From positions 744,001-808,000 of the forward strand of contig NC_090772.1 of the NCBI RefSeq assembly GCF_001761485.1: a stretch of 64,000 nucleotides of DNA. Reading direction: 5' to 3'. The notes below the pieces were generated by a model. The model was not told the DNA's origin, made no database searches, and saw only the letters and a list, made by a program, of their open reading frames with translations. Each line of letters starts with the position of its first letter. Within the stretch, counting starts at the first letter, position 1. Below are positions 32,266 to 42,300 of this stretch, one piece after another. The stretch comes from Yarrowia lipolytica. Taxonomy: Eukaryota > Ascomycota > Dipodascomycetes > Dipodascales. The position numbers and the translations under genes are program-made.

Positions 32266-33093
32266 TTAATCCTGCTCGGCGATAGCCACCAGCCGCTCGT
32301 CAATCTCCTCCACAGTCAACTTTCTAAATCCGTCCTTTGTAGCCACACCAATCTCAATGTCATTCTTCTTGAAGTCCACAGACAGAGCAGTGGAAAGAGC
32401 GGAAATGGCGGTTTCGGTTACCTCGTTGACATCTCCAGCAGCATACTCCTTCTTCTTGAGCTTCTTTTCCAGGAAGTTGTTAGCCTCCTGCTGCTTGGGA
32501 CCCGATGCAGTGGCCTTGTATCCCACGTAGTAGCCGGCAGGGTCGCACTTGTACAGCTCAGGTCCCCGCTCGTCGTCAATGGCAATCAGCGTCATGATCA
32601 CGCCCAGCGGTCGCATGTATGCTCTCTGAGTGTACACCTGGTTGATGTTGGCCATTCGCTTGGCCAGCATATCGCAGGGCATGTCGTATCCGTACTTATA
32701 TCGGAACTCTGCGGCCTCTCCTCGGGCTCGTTGGACAGCTGCACGAGCGTCGGGAATCTGGCCAGTCAGCACTGCTCCGATGCTAGGAGAGATTCGGAAA
32801 ATGTACGACACGGTGGAAGGGTCCAACAGCTTGTCGGAGATTTTCTTTTGCGAAACGACAACCGCGCAGTCCTTGCCTCGGATGCCCAGCGACGTGATGT
32901 TGGCAGAGTTGCATGCTTTGAAGGCGTACTCGACCTGGTACAGTCGGCCCTCAGGCGAAAAGATGGTAATGTGGCGATCGAATCCAGCAGAGCCTGTGTT
33001 AGCGATATCCGAATAGTCGGCGGCGCAATCGAGTCGCGTGATCCGTCTTGTCCCCATTGGCGACCGATCCATCGCTCAATACTTACCTGACAT
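32266..33093 (-). CDS. SCL1: 20S proteasome alpha-1 (iota) subunit, two exons
   Basis: Scl1 is one of seven alpha-ring subunits of the 20S proteasome core. The spliced product is 244 residues. Exon 1 is only seven bases (33093-33087, ATGTCAG). The intron, 33086-32994, begins GTAAGT and ends CTAACACAG. Exon 2 is 32993-32266. Joining restores [18 protein letters not shown], which matches the Scl1 N-terminus; reading without splicing gives an unrelated extension up to an ATG at 33072. The alpha-subunit signature ([16 protein letters not shown]) and the block [19 protein letters not shown], followed by the [11 protein letters not shown] segment, are nearly identical to yeast Scl1, and the C-terminus [10 protein letters not shown] is the same. 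It is divergent from HOS2. The proximal promoter carries a GGTGGCAAT (33114-33122), close to the Rpn4-type PACE box, and a TTAGGG array. Confidence 0.96.
32994..33086 (-). other. SCL1: SCL1 intron
   Basis: The 93-base intron has donor GTAAGT and branch-acceptor CTAACACAG. It splits codon 3 after its first base. Confidence 0.93.
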
Positions 33094-34021
33094 TTTCCTG
33101 TTGTGTGGTTCTGGGTGGCAATGAAGAGTACTGTAACCACCGTGAGCATGATGTATGTGGCGATGCGGGAGAGTAGGGTTAGGGTTAGGAGGGAACCACC
33201 CTGAGAGCGATAGTTGGGGTTTAGTTGGGAGTTCAGTTGAATGTGGAGGAGAGGTGAGTTGGTGGTGTTTGGAGGGTTACGGAGCTCAAAAAAAGTCGAT
33301 TGGGGAGGTCTGAGTGGATGATACTATTATTCATATAGACTGAGACTCCTGTGAGGGTATTTGGTGCCTTACTTTGAGTGTTATGTTGAGCTGACCTCGG
33401 TTAAACAGGTAAACTAATCTCAAACTTGAGGTTCTGAAAACGGAAATTTATAAGGGACGTTTCCATCGTGTTGGAGGTGTTTGATCAAGCTAGTGATTTT
33501 TCCAGTCGTTCAAATGTAGCTTTAATAATGGTTTTCCGGAATTTTTATATTTCTGACGTCTCTATACCCTCCGTTATATTGACTCTTTTGAGACTACTGT
33601 ATGTACAGTATGTACTTGTAGATGTTAGCTGTGTATAGTGGTAAGGAGGTAGAGACATGGCAGTGGGTATTGGGTCAGGTGCTACATGATGAGAGAAAAT
33701 TACTTGCTCAATAAAGTAAGCCATGGTCAGATAATGGCCAACATTAGAGAAAAAGATATGCTCACAAGCCATTTTTCCCGACTTTTCGCCACCTTTTCTA
33801 TCTGTCCTAGAATTTCACCCTACCAATAAAGTTTCTTATATGCACAATTAATTCACCTCCATCACCCATCTCCAGTGCACTAAACAATATACGACAGAAA
33901 AAAAAAAGCACATAATACGGGATTTATCGGCAGAGACGCGGCACAAGTGACACCAAAATCAACGCGACACCGTCACAAACACAACACATAGCATCACATC
34001 ACATTCCACTTCTCTACAGTC
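33094..34021. other. Divergent SCL1/HOS2 promoter region
   Basis: It holds GGTGGCAAT at 33114-33122, TAGGGTTAGGGTTAGG at 33174-33189, TTTCGCCACC at about 33786 and TACTTGTA at 33613-33620. No gene is seen. The HOS2 side ends in an ACAACACA-rich leader. Confidence 0.6.
33174..33189 (+). promoter_or_regulatory. Telomere-like TTAGGG repeat in the SCL1 promoter
   Basis: TAGGGTTAGGGTTAGG lies 81-96 bases upstream of the SCL1 start codon. TTAGGG repeats bind Tbf1/Tay1-type Myb proteins in yeasts. The telomere repeat of Y. lipolytica itself is, from memory, GGGTTAGTCA, so this is not simply a telomere fragment of this species. Confidence 0.5.
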
Positions 34022-35323
34022 ATGTCAGAACCAACCATCGTGTTTGACTCCAAGACGGTGGAAAACACGCCTCTCTACGAGTCGTTTCTGACGACACAAA
34101 AACGCCGCGTGTCGTACCATTTCAACGAGGAGGCTGCGCGATACCATTATGGAGTCCGTCACCCCATGAAACCGTTTCGACTCATGCTGACAGACCATCT
34201 GGTGCTGGGATACAAGCTACACAACAAACTGGACTTGTACAGATCCCGAAGAGCCACAGAAACAGAGGTGCGGGAGTTCCACGCCGAAGAGTACATTGAT
34301 TTCTTGCAACGTGTCACTCCGGATAACATCAAAAAGTTCCAGCGAGTTTTACCCAAGTTTAACATTGGAGACGATTGTCCCATTTTCGACGGCATGTACG
34401 ACTACTCGATCATTTACGCAGGTAGCAGTTTGGACGCGAGTCGAAAGCTTCTTGCTGGCCAGTCAGATATCGCCATCAACTGGTCTGGAGGTCTGCATCA
34501 TGCGAAAAAGTTTGAAGCCAGTGGATTCTGTTATGTGAACGACATTGTGTTGGCGATTCTGAACCTTCTCAGAATGTATCCACGTGTTCTTTACATTGAT
34601 ATCGACATTCACCACGGAGACGGAGTGCAGGAGGCGTTCTATTCGACCGACCGAGTCATGACTCTGTCGTTCCACAAGTATAACGGAGAGTTCTTCCCTG
34701 GTACGGGAAACTTTGACGAGATTGGAACTAGTCTGGGCAAGAACTACTCACTCAACGTGCCGCTACGAGACGGAATCGACGACGAGTCGTACGTGCGGCT
34801 GTTCAAGAGTGTTTTAGAGCCTGTTCTCAACAGTTACAGACCCTCGGCTATTGTGCTTCAATGTGGAGCTGATTCGCTTGGTGGAGATCGTTTGGGATGT
34901 TTCAATCTCAACATCAAGGCCCATGGAGAGTGCGTTGCATATACAAAGTCGTTTGGCCTGCCTCTGATTGTGCTTGGAGGAGGAGGATACACCCCTCGCA
35001 ACGTGTCTCGATTGTGGTGTTATGAGACCAGTGTGTGTCTGGACGTTGATCTGGAGACTCGGTTGCCTTCTTCCATGCCTTTTCTCAAGTATTTTGCTCC
35101 AGATTACTCGTTGCATCCCAACCTGGCTGGTAAGATCGACAACAAGAACTCCCGCAAGTTTCTGGATTCTGTGCATGTGCAGGTGATGGAACAGCTGAGA
35201 ACTTTGCAGGGAGCCCCCAGTGTTCAGATGGCTGAAATTCCGCCGGACCTGGCCGGTCTGACTGAGGAGGGAGAAAAGCAGCGACGAGATGAGCTTGACG
35301 AGGCGATGAAGGATGCGAGGTAG
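34022..35323 (+). CDS. HOS2: Class I histone deacetylase, Hos2 type
   Basis: Hos2 removes acetyl groups from histone H3/H4 tails, in yeast as the catalytic subunit of the Set3 complex. The 433-residue product shows the full class I catalytic set: the His159-His160 pair in [11 protein letters not shown], zinc ligands Asp195 and His197 ([12 protein letters not shown]) and Asp284 (GADSL), and the catalytic Tyr323 ([14 protein letters not shown]). [20 protein letters not shown] near the N-terminus is Hos2-like; Rpd3 has HYYGQGHPMKP at this place. The end, with LQGAPSVQM near residue 395 and an acidic [11 protein letters not shown] tail, also follows Hos2. Length and start are as expected. It shares a divergent promoter region with SCL1. 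Confidence 0.94.
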   Translation: MSEPTIVFDSKTVENTPLYESFLTTQKRRVSYHFNEEAARYHYGVRHPMKPFRLMLTDHLVLGYKLHNKLDLYRSRRATETEVREFHAEEYIDFLQRVTPDNIKKFQRVLPKFNIGDDCPIFDGMYDYSIIYAGSSLDASRKLLAGQSDIAINWSGGLHHAKKFEASGFCYVNDIVLAILNLLRMYPRVLYIDIDIHHGDGVQEAFYSTDRVMTLSFHKYNGEFFPGTGNFDEIGTSLGKNYSLNVPLRDGIDDESYVRLFKSVLEPVLNSYRPSAIVLQCGADSLGGDRLGCFNLNIKAHGECVAYTKSFGLPLIVLGGGGYTPRNVSRLWCYETSVCLDVDLETRLPSSMPFLKYFAPDYSLHPNLAGKIDNKNSRKFLDSVHVQVMEQLRTLQGAPSVQMAEIPPDLAGLTEEGEKQRRDELDEAMKDAR

Positions 35324-37679
35324 TCGGGCATGGAGCACATTATATTTATTGTAAATAGGCAGGGAGTCGAAAGGCTCGTAATCAACTAATGATGATATTG
35401 GGGGCACAGAAACGACTTCAAGTACCACTATCGATAGTTGACGCATTTACTTGAGACGGACGACGGATACTCGTACAAAACTGGACATTGTTCAACACAC
35501 CAGATATGATCGTTTGTCTCCTTAGAGGTATGCTTACGCGCTACACTTAGACTTGCAGGGTTATGCTTATTGGAGGCTCAAAAATGGGCTGATGAAAAGT
35601 ATTGCAACTGTATCTGGATGTATGTTGCATTATCGACCGTGGCATTTGCCAGAATGGGAGTGAGACGGGAGCACGGGCTTTTTCGGACGTGTGACGGCGT
35701 GCGTTGTTTCAGATTTATTTGATAAGATCGGCGTGAGAATTTTGCGCTGCTGAGTATGGTGGTATTCGGCCGGCTCGTGGATTAGGAGAGGGCCACCAGG
35801 TGCTAGTGTGTTGGATAGTGGTCTGTTTTCTATGTACATACAGTTCAATTGAGTGATTTCTTTTTCAGTCTTGTTGAGCTGCTACTTTACTCGTATCGTA
35901 CTTGTAGCATCACCAGTCGTTTTGGATGAGCGATTAAGTTGATCTGATAACTGCGAGCTGTGCTTGAGTTGCCTGAATGGACAAGATTTCCAAGTGCATT
36001 AATTGGTTTGTGGACGAATGGCAATCTTGATAATCGCCCTGCGAGGAGACTTGATTCGCAGAGACGGCGACAGTGAGACATCTCAGACATGACTCTTTGC
36101 TTTCTGACGGTGACGGTGGCTCCAGTAGCTACTTGTAGCTAGTTACGGTATCGATCTAGACTCAATTGGCTCACTGACACAAGTATGGCAGTCCACCACA
36201 TTCCGGCCCATTAATACGACATAAACGCCTGCCTACAAACACTCTGGACCACCTTTCAATTAGTCACCCATCTTCTCAGCCGCTTGTCATTTTCCGATGA
36301 CGCACTTTTGGCATCGTTTGGCCGCACGCACTGTACGTACAGTACAGTAAATTACAGTATAACCGAGTCTGGAGGTGTGAAGATCTCGGCTTTGGCGGGT
36401 TGGAGATGGGTATGAAAAATGGTTGATCCATCGATAGCCGCAGATTGCACCAGTATCTGTATAAAAATACCTCTGAAAACGGTTCTTTTGCAGACGTTAG
36501 TTGGTCCAGTGATGCTCCAGTCCATCTTCGGGTCTAGACCGCCGACCTCGGTAAACGCTAGAGTTTCTGCCACTGTGGCTAGGGTTACCTTGAGGTGGCG
36601 CGGAAGCACGGAACTGTTCGGAGCGGCGAAGTTTATGAGGGAGATTTGTGAGAAATGGGGGTGACGATATCTCTGGTATCAGCTCGAAAGTAGCGGTTGA
36701 TGGGTTGGAAAGAGGGTGAATATACGGGCAGAATTCGCACGAGTCCATTGCAACATTTTGCGTCGTCTCATTGCATCCGTCATCGTCACGGCATGCAATA
36801 AAAACATGGAATCAGGGGCACGCAGGGAAAAAAAAAAAAAAAAAAAAAAACCAAACAAACACTGAAAAACACTGAAAAACACTGAAAAGTGTGAAAACTG
36901 GGAGAAAAAAATACACTGAAGAGCTGCAAAGAGCTGCAAACAACTGCACAAATGCTACAAGTAGTGGATGGAGCGTTGAAGAGAATCTGTTGCCATGTAC
37001 AATGACGACCGGGGCCCCTTATCCGGTCATCCCTCGTGGAACATTGCTAAACAGCAATATACCTTGGGCCTGATTGTCACACCTTTCTCGGGTTTGGCTT
37101 ACGTTACTGGCAACTGGCTCTCATCCAGGTCCTCATCACATGCTTGTGGGGTTAGAGTTGTGGGGAGGGCGGTTGAGTAGCAGAGTTTGGAGGTGGAACG
37201 TGGCCAATGAGAAAGCTTACAATGTGAGTAATAATAGGGAATAAGCAGCAGCATCGGCAACAGCGTAGATGTGAGCTATCTGTAAGCCGTGCCAGGCTAG
37301 AGGTGCTACAAGTAGTGGGAGGTAGTCTGGTGTTTCTCGAGATACTGTCGTTCAAGTATCTGTTACAATGGCTCTCTCTATCTCGTCACGTGAACACCAT
37401 ATATACATGCCCTCTCGTGGTCCAGCAGCGATGACACTACCCGGTCGTCTGTTCGTTTGCGCGGTTGCCACGAGGAAGGGCCAAATAACCTCAATTACTA
37501 ACAATGCACGTCATTGGTGACTTTTTTAGTTGGGACAATGATGGTGACGGAGCAGAGTGTGGAAATCACAAAAATAAGGTTTCGCAGCAGCACAGAAAAA
37601 GGGCCCAAATTTTACCTCACCCTCCTTCTCATCACCCAACCCAAACGTCCCAGACGACCCCAGACCAGTCTCGACAACC
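35324..37679. other. 2.4-kb intergenic region upstream of HEM1
   Basis: No gene is seen. It contains TACTTGTA/TACAAGTA copies at 35899, 36130, 36956 and 37307, a perfect palindrome CTGTACGTACAG (36331-36342), an A23 run (36828-36850) followed by three ACTGAAAAAC units, TCACGTGA at 37386-37393 and a TATATA motif at about 37400, some 280 bases before HEM1. Confidence 0.55.
36828..36888. repeat. A23 run plus (ACTGAAAAAC)n
   Basis: A long homopolymer is followed by a short decamer repeat. Confidence 0.85.
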
Positions 37680-39371
37680 ATGGAATCTCTCGTTCGACAG
37701 TCCAAAAAGCTCTGCCCCTACATTGGTCGAACCTCGGCTTCCAGCCTCAAGCAGCTCGGAAACGGGCGACTGACCCAGAAGGCAGGCCAATGCCCCATCA
37801 TGGGCAAGGCCATGGGAGTGCGTGGCTTCAAGTCCGACGCCGGATCCAACGCCGAGTCCGCCACCGTTGACGTCCATGCCGCCGTGGACACCTCCAAGGG
37901 CACCTGCCCCCACGCGGCCCAGTACTCGCCCGTCTACCCTTCGTCTCGGCTCGACAACTACCCGTTCGGAATGACCCAGCGAGGCCTCGGAAAGGTGCCC
38001 ACCCAGGACGCCCACAATGCCACCACCTTCAACTACGAGTCCTTCTACGAGAACAAAATCAACGCCAAGCACCAGGACAAGTCATACCGGTACTTCAACA
38101 ACATCAACCGACTGGCCGCCGAGTTCCCCCGAGCCCACAGAGGCTCCATTGAGGAGGACAAGGTGACCGTCTGGTGCGCAAACGACTACCTCGGCATGGG
38201 CCGAAACCCCGTCGTCGTCGACGCCATGCACGAGACTCTGGACAAGTACGGAGCCGGCGCTGGTGGAACCCGGAACATTGCTGGCCACAACCGACATGCC
38301 GTCGAGCTCGAGGCCGCTATCGCCGACCTCCACAAGAAGGAGGCTGCTCTGGTCTTCTCCTCGTGCTACGTCGCCAACGACTCCACCCTGTCGTTGCTCG
38401 GCCAGGCTCTCCCCAACTGCGTCTACTTCTCCGACGCTTCTAACCACGCCTCCATGATCCACGGAATCCGACACGGAGGGTCCGAGAAGGTTGTGTGGAA
38501 GCACAACGACCTCGCTGATCTGGAAGCCAAGCTCGCTCGATACCCCAAGAGCACTCCCAAGGTGATTGCATTTGAGTCCGTCTACTCCATGTGTGGTTCC
38601 ATTGGCCCTATTGAGGAGATTTGTGACCTGGCCGACAAGTACGGCGCCATCACGTTCCTCGACGAGGTCCACGCCGTTGGTATGTACGGCCCCACCGGTG
38701 CCGGTGTTGCCGAGCACCTCGACTTTGAGCACTACCACTCTGGTGCTCAGACCCAGCGACAGCCCATCATGGACCGAGTGGATATCTTCACCGGAACCCT
38801 CGGAAAGGCTTACGGATGTGTTGGTGGCTACATTGCTGGCTCTGCCAAGTTTGTTGACATGGTTCGATCTTATGCTCCCGGTTTCATCTTCACCACCACT
38901 CTTCCCCCTGCCACCATGGCCGGTGCTCGAGCTGCTATCAACTACCAGAAGGCTACCATGAAGGACCGAGTTGCCCAGCAGACTCACACTCGATACGTCA
39001 AGGACAAGCTGGCCAACCGAGGAATTCCCGTTGTTCCTAACCCCTCTCACATCGTGCCTGTTCTTGTTGGTGACGCCCAGAAGGCAAAGGCCGCCTCCGA
39101 TCTTCTGCTGACCAAGCACCAGATCTATGTGCAGGCTATCAACTTCCCCACTGTTCCTATTGGCCAGGAGCGACTGCGTGTGACCCCCACCCCCGGTCAC
39201 CATGAGGGACTCTGTGACGAGCTGGTTGCTGCCCTGGAAGACGTGTGGCAGGAGCTTGATCTTAAGCGAGTTGAGGACTGGACTGCCGAGGGCGGTCTGT
39301 GTGGCGTTGGCGAGGGTGTTGAGGTTGAGCCTCTGTGGAGCGAGGAGCAGCTGTCTTACGGACGAGACTAA
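37680..39371 (+). CDS. HEM1: 5-aminolevulinate synthase, mitochondrial
   Basis: Hem1 condenses glycine and succinyl-CoA to 5-aminolevulinate, the first step of haem synthesis, in the mitochondrial matrix. The 563-residue product is a PLP enzyme of the alpha-oxoamine synthase family: [14 protein letters not shown] (191-204), [15 protein letters not shown] (227-241), [13 protein letters not shown] (326-338) and the PLP lysine Lys376 in [10 protein letters not shown]. The N-terminus is basic and lacks early acidic residues after Glu2, as for a mitochondrial presequence. It carries three Cys-Pro dipeptides (12-13, 38-39, 76-77) of the haem-regulatory-motif type. The region 37514-37679 is not part of the protein. 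Codon use is highly biased, suggesting strong expression. Confidence 0.96.
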   Translation: MESLVRQSKKLCPYIGRTSASSLKQLGNGRLTQKAGQCPIMGKAMGVRGFKSDAGSNAESATVDVHAAVDTSKGTCPHAAQYSPVYPSSRLDNYPFGMTQRGLGKVPTQDAHNATTFNYESFYENKINAKHQDKSYRYFNNINRLAAEFPRAHRGSIEEDKVTVWCANDYLGMGRNPVVVDAMHETLDKYGAGAGGTRNIAGHNRHAVELEAAIADLHKKEAALVFSSCYVANDSTLSLLGQALPNCVYFSDASNHASMIHGIRHGGSEKVVWKHNDLADLEAKLARYPKSTPKVIAFESVYSMCGSIGPIEEICDLADKYGAITFLDEVHAVGMYGPTGAGVAEHLDFEHYHSGAQTQRQPIMDRVDIFTGTLGKAYGCVGGYIAGSAKFVDMVRSYAPGFIFTTTLPPATMAGARAAINYQKATMKDRVAQQTHTRYVKDKLANRGIPVVPNPSHIVPVLVGDAQKAKAASDLLLTKHQIYVQAINFPTVPIGQERLRVTPTPGHHEGLCDELVAALEDVWQELDLKRVEDWTAEGGLCGVGEGVEVEPLWSEEQLSYGRD

Positions 39372-42300
39372 GTCTGTGCTCGCTTCATGAACAATGAGAG
39401 TGTGTGCTTTGACTAGTTTCGCACTCTCACTTTACTTCACACACCCAAAGTGCACTTCAAATTAGTGCGGTGCACTCGAACTCCCCACAAAATCAACTCT
39501 TCAAAAACAAAACATGTAATTGTAAAGCATTTGGCTGGACGCCAGTGGTTTAGAACCAAACGAGCGTAGATGGTGGAGCGACGAACTTGTAGGGCATGCT
39601 GCGACGTGAGTCGTTCCTGACACGTGAGCCGTTCCTGAGTGAGTCGTCCCTGAGTCGTGCGTGTGTGAAGCTTTTTGAATATCCGGCATCAGCCTGAACT
39701 CAGTGAGTCGAAAAAGACGGCAAAAAGACAGCGGGGGCTTGACAGCGTGAGTAAAGTACCAGTACAGTAGGATGTGGCTGGTGAATGATGCACTCGTGCT
39801 ATACAGGTATGAGTACAGCTGTGTGTGTTCACTGGTGCTTTCCAAGTGAGTCTTCTTCTGGACTCGTCCACCGAGTTTCACCTGATCGTGTCGCGATGGA
39901 GTATGAGTCGCGATGTGTATGAGTCGCGATGTGTATGAGTCGCGATGTGTATGAGTCGCGTTGAGTAGTCTGGAACTAATATCTGAAACTGGTTTGGGAC
40001 ATGTCTTGGAAGTTTGGCTGGGTGGAGGATGGCTGAGTGTATTGAGAGTGGCTGAGACGTCGTGTTCGTAGTGAGATTGAGATGGCATGGTGTCTTCTTC
40101 ACCAACGGCGTATTCGTTCCGATACCCTGGTTGGGGCCTGCTGAGTTGGTAGTAACTCTTGGCAAGTGTTATTATTGTGTAACAGTTGGACAATCATTAC
40201 TGAGTGGCACTTTTGTAATCCCAGAGCAATAGTAGCGGGTCGCGGGGTCGTTGAGCGTCTCTCTGTTCATCCTTTGGGTATCGCTGGCTATCACTTTGAA
40301 TGAGATTGGTATCAGTGGTGCTCATACTTGACCTGACAAACGAATATTCTTTGGCAAATCGATTAGTACCATAATTGGCACGCCCAAGTGTTCAGGAGTG
40401 TATCTCTCTTGTCCTTGTGTCTGGGGTTCACTTATCGTCGCTTCTCTTCTGAGCTCGCGTCGTGCCTCTACTGTGCTGCACTCGTTTTCTGGGTTCCAGT
40501 ATCGTCACTGTCTGAAAAAGAGCGACCAATAATCCGTCATTGTGTGATGAAGAAATATGTGCAAGAAAATTTATTCACCTCTTATATACTCCTGTTGCCA
40601 GGGTCTTACTCAAGGTATGCATAAACCACCGTCCGCTTACTCAATGGAGCAATACTGGGTGGAATAGAAAGGGTATTTCTTAGTAAAAGTGAATGAGGAC
40701 ATATAGTTCACCCCGATAAAAACCTTTCTGCGAAGTTCCCATATCTATACCACCAAAGAGGCTCTTGTTGTCTAGTCATCTCTTCATACGTCCCCCATAC
40801 CAGGCGCACGTTGTATGGAAAGAACAGATGTGCTATATTGTGTGGAAGAAATCTGTAGGGCGCCGTTCGTAATTGAACATGGGGATACTTGTAATTGTAC
40901 AAAAACGTCGTCATACTCTCTCGTCTTTTTCTTTGGACTCGTCGTGCTTGCTACTCCGTCTCCATTACTACTATTCCTGTCATCCACGTCTGGAGATACA
41001 ACTCAGTTGGTCACGAGAAGTAACCTTGGCGGTAAAATACGGATTTTCCAAGACATTCGTCGAGGCATTTAGGCTTGTTGATCGTGGATCCTTCTGGTTC
41101 GAGTACGGTTTGATTTGAACGTCGTTGTAGCTCCAAAGAAACCACTACGGACCGATTCATGATGAAATCTCGATTGGAACGGACCTCGGGAGATCTTTGT
41201 AGCTACAATCAAGCAGCCTTTAACTCCTATTTACTTCTCGGTTTCTCTCCGATCTTGACCACTCTCCAAGGGCCAATCACGACGTTCCAGAGTGAAACAG
41301 AAGAGCTGAAAGGGTTCCCTTTGTTTTGGTATGGTCGTGGGAAGAGTGACTACCGTGGTAGTTCAAAGGCAGCATACACATGACTACTAAAACAGGTGTT
41401 ACGAAGAGTAGCAGAGAGATAACGTCAGCATTATGGAAGAGCTCAGAGTCCATCCGAAATTGTCCGAACTCGTACTCTAAGCATCGTATAGTGACTTGGA
41501 GTTGATTTGACTAATTTCGTTGCTCTTTACCCGCTCGGCTAGTACCCTTTGAGTACACCATGTCCTTCTGATGCGTCTCTAGAGTCACAGAGAATAGACA
41601 GCAAAATCTTCGGAGCTCTTTTGGAAGCAAATACAATGCCTAAATGTGGTTGCTAACGCCAAGATGCCAAGAAACAAGTCATCGCCAAGCATCAGCCTCA
41701 GCAAGATCGAGATGATAACAGAAAACAATTGGTTGAAGAGCTCGTATAAAAAGGGTCTAGAGCTCTCGTGTGATTCCCTTGTTTCGTGACTACAAGTAGT
41801 TGGTTAACATACGTGACAATTATGGACGCCGTATGATCAAAAACAAGGGGTGACTGTAGGGTGGGCAGTGGGTTCGGGTGGGTAAACTAGTAGCATATCC
41901 AATACGACTAGATCTACGAGCTGACAATGATTGAATAGCCATCAGATCACTCCCTATGCTGATGAAGTGGTCTAGAGTCCATGCTAAGATGCCCAATACC
42001 TGTTGAGAACAGTGCGTACGTCTCCCCATCCTCGCATAAGCCAACCACTGTACTAGCTTTATAACCATCCACCAACCAGCCCCCAATTCGCACGGCACTG
42101 ATCTTTTTGATAAGATGAAGAGACCAATTAATAGGCGGGACTTTCAGAGCAACCCCCGAGGGTCGTCGGACTCCCTGGAGCAAATGAGACCCTTGATTGA
42201 CGCCCATATGAGTTTACAATAAAATTAAATATGTAAACGATCAGCAGCACATCACCACTGGGCGCCTCGTTTAATTGGCTTTGCACTAGGATTAGAAGTA

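Noticed and set aside
33174-33189. Interstitial telomere relic
   Set aside because: Only two and a half TTAGGG units are present, and the native Yarrowia telomere repeat is different, so a promoter site is more likely.
38082-39203. A 373-codon open frame antisense to HEM1
   Set aside because: Same effect; low-complexity Val/Gly/Ser/Asp translation.
39501-40193. A 230-codon minus-strand frame after HEM1
   Set aside because: Its middle is a 16-bp repeat read in shifting frames, and the composition is Ser/Thr/His-rich.
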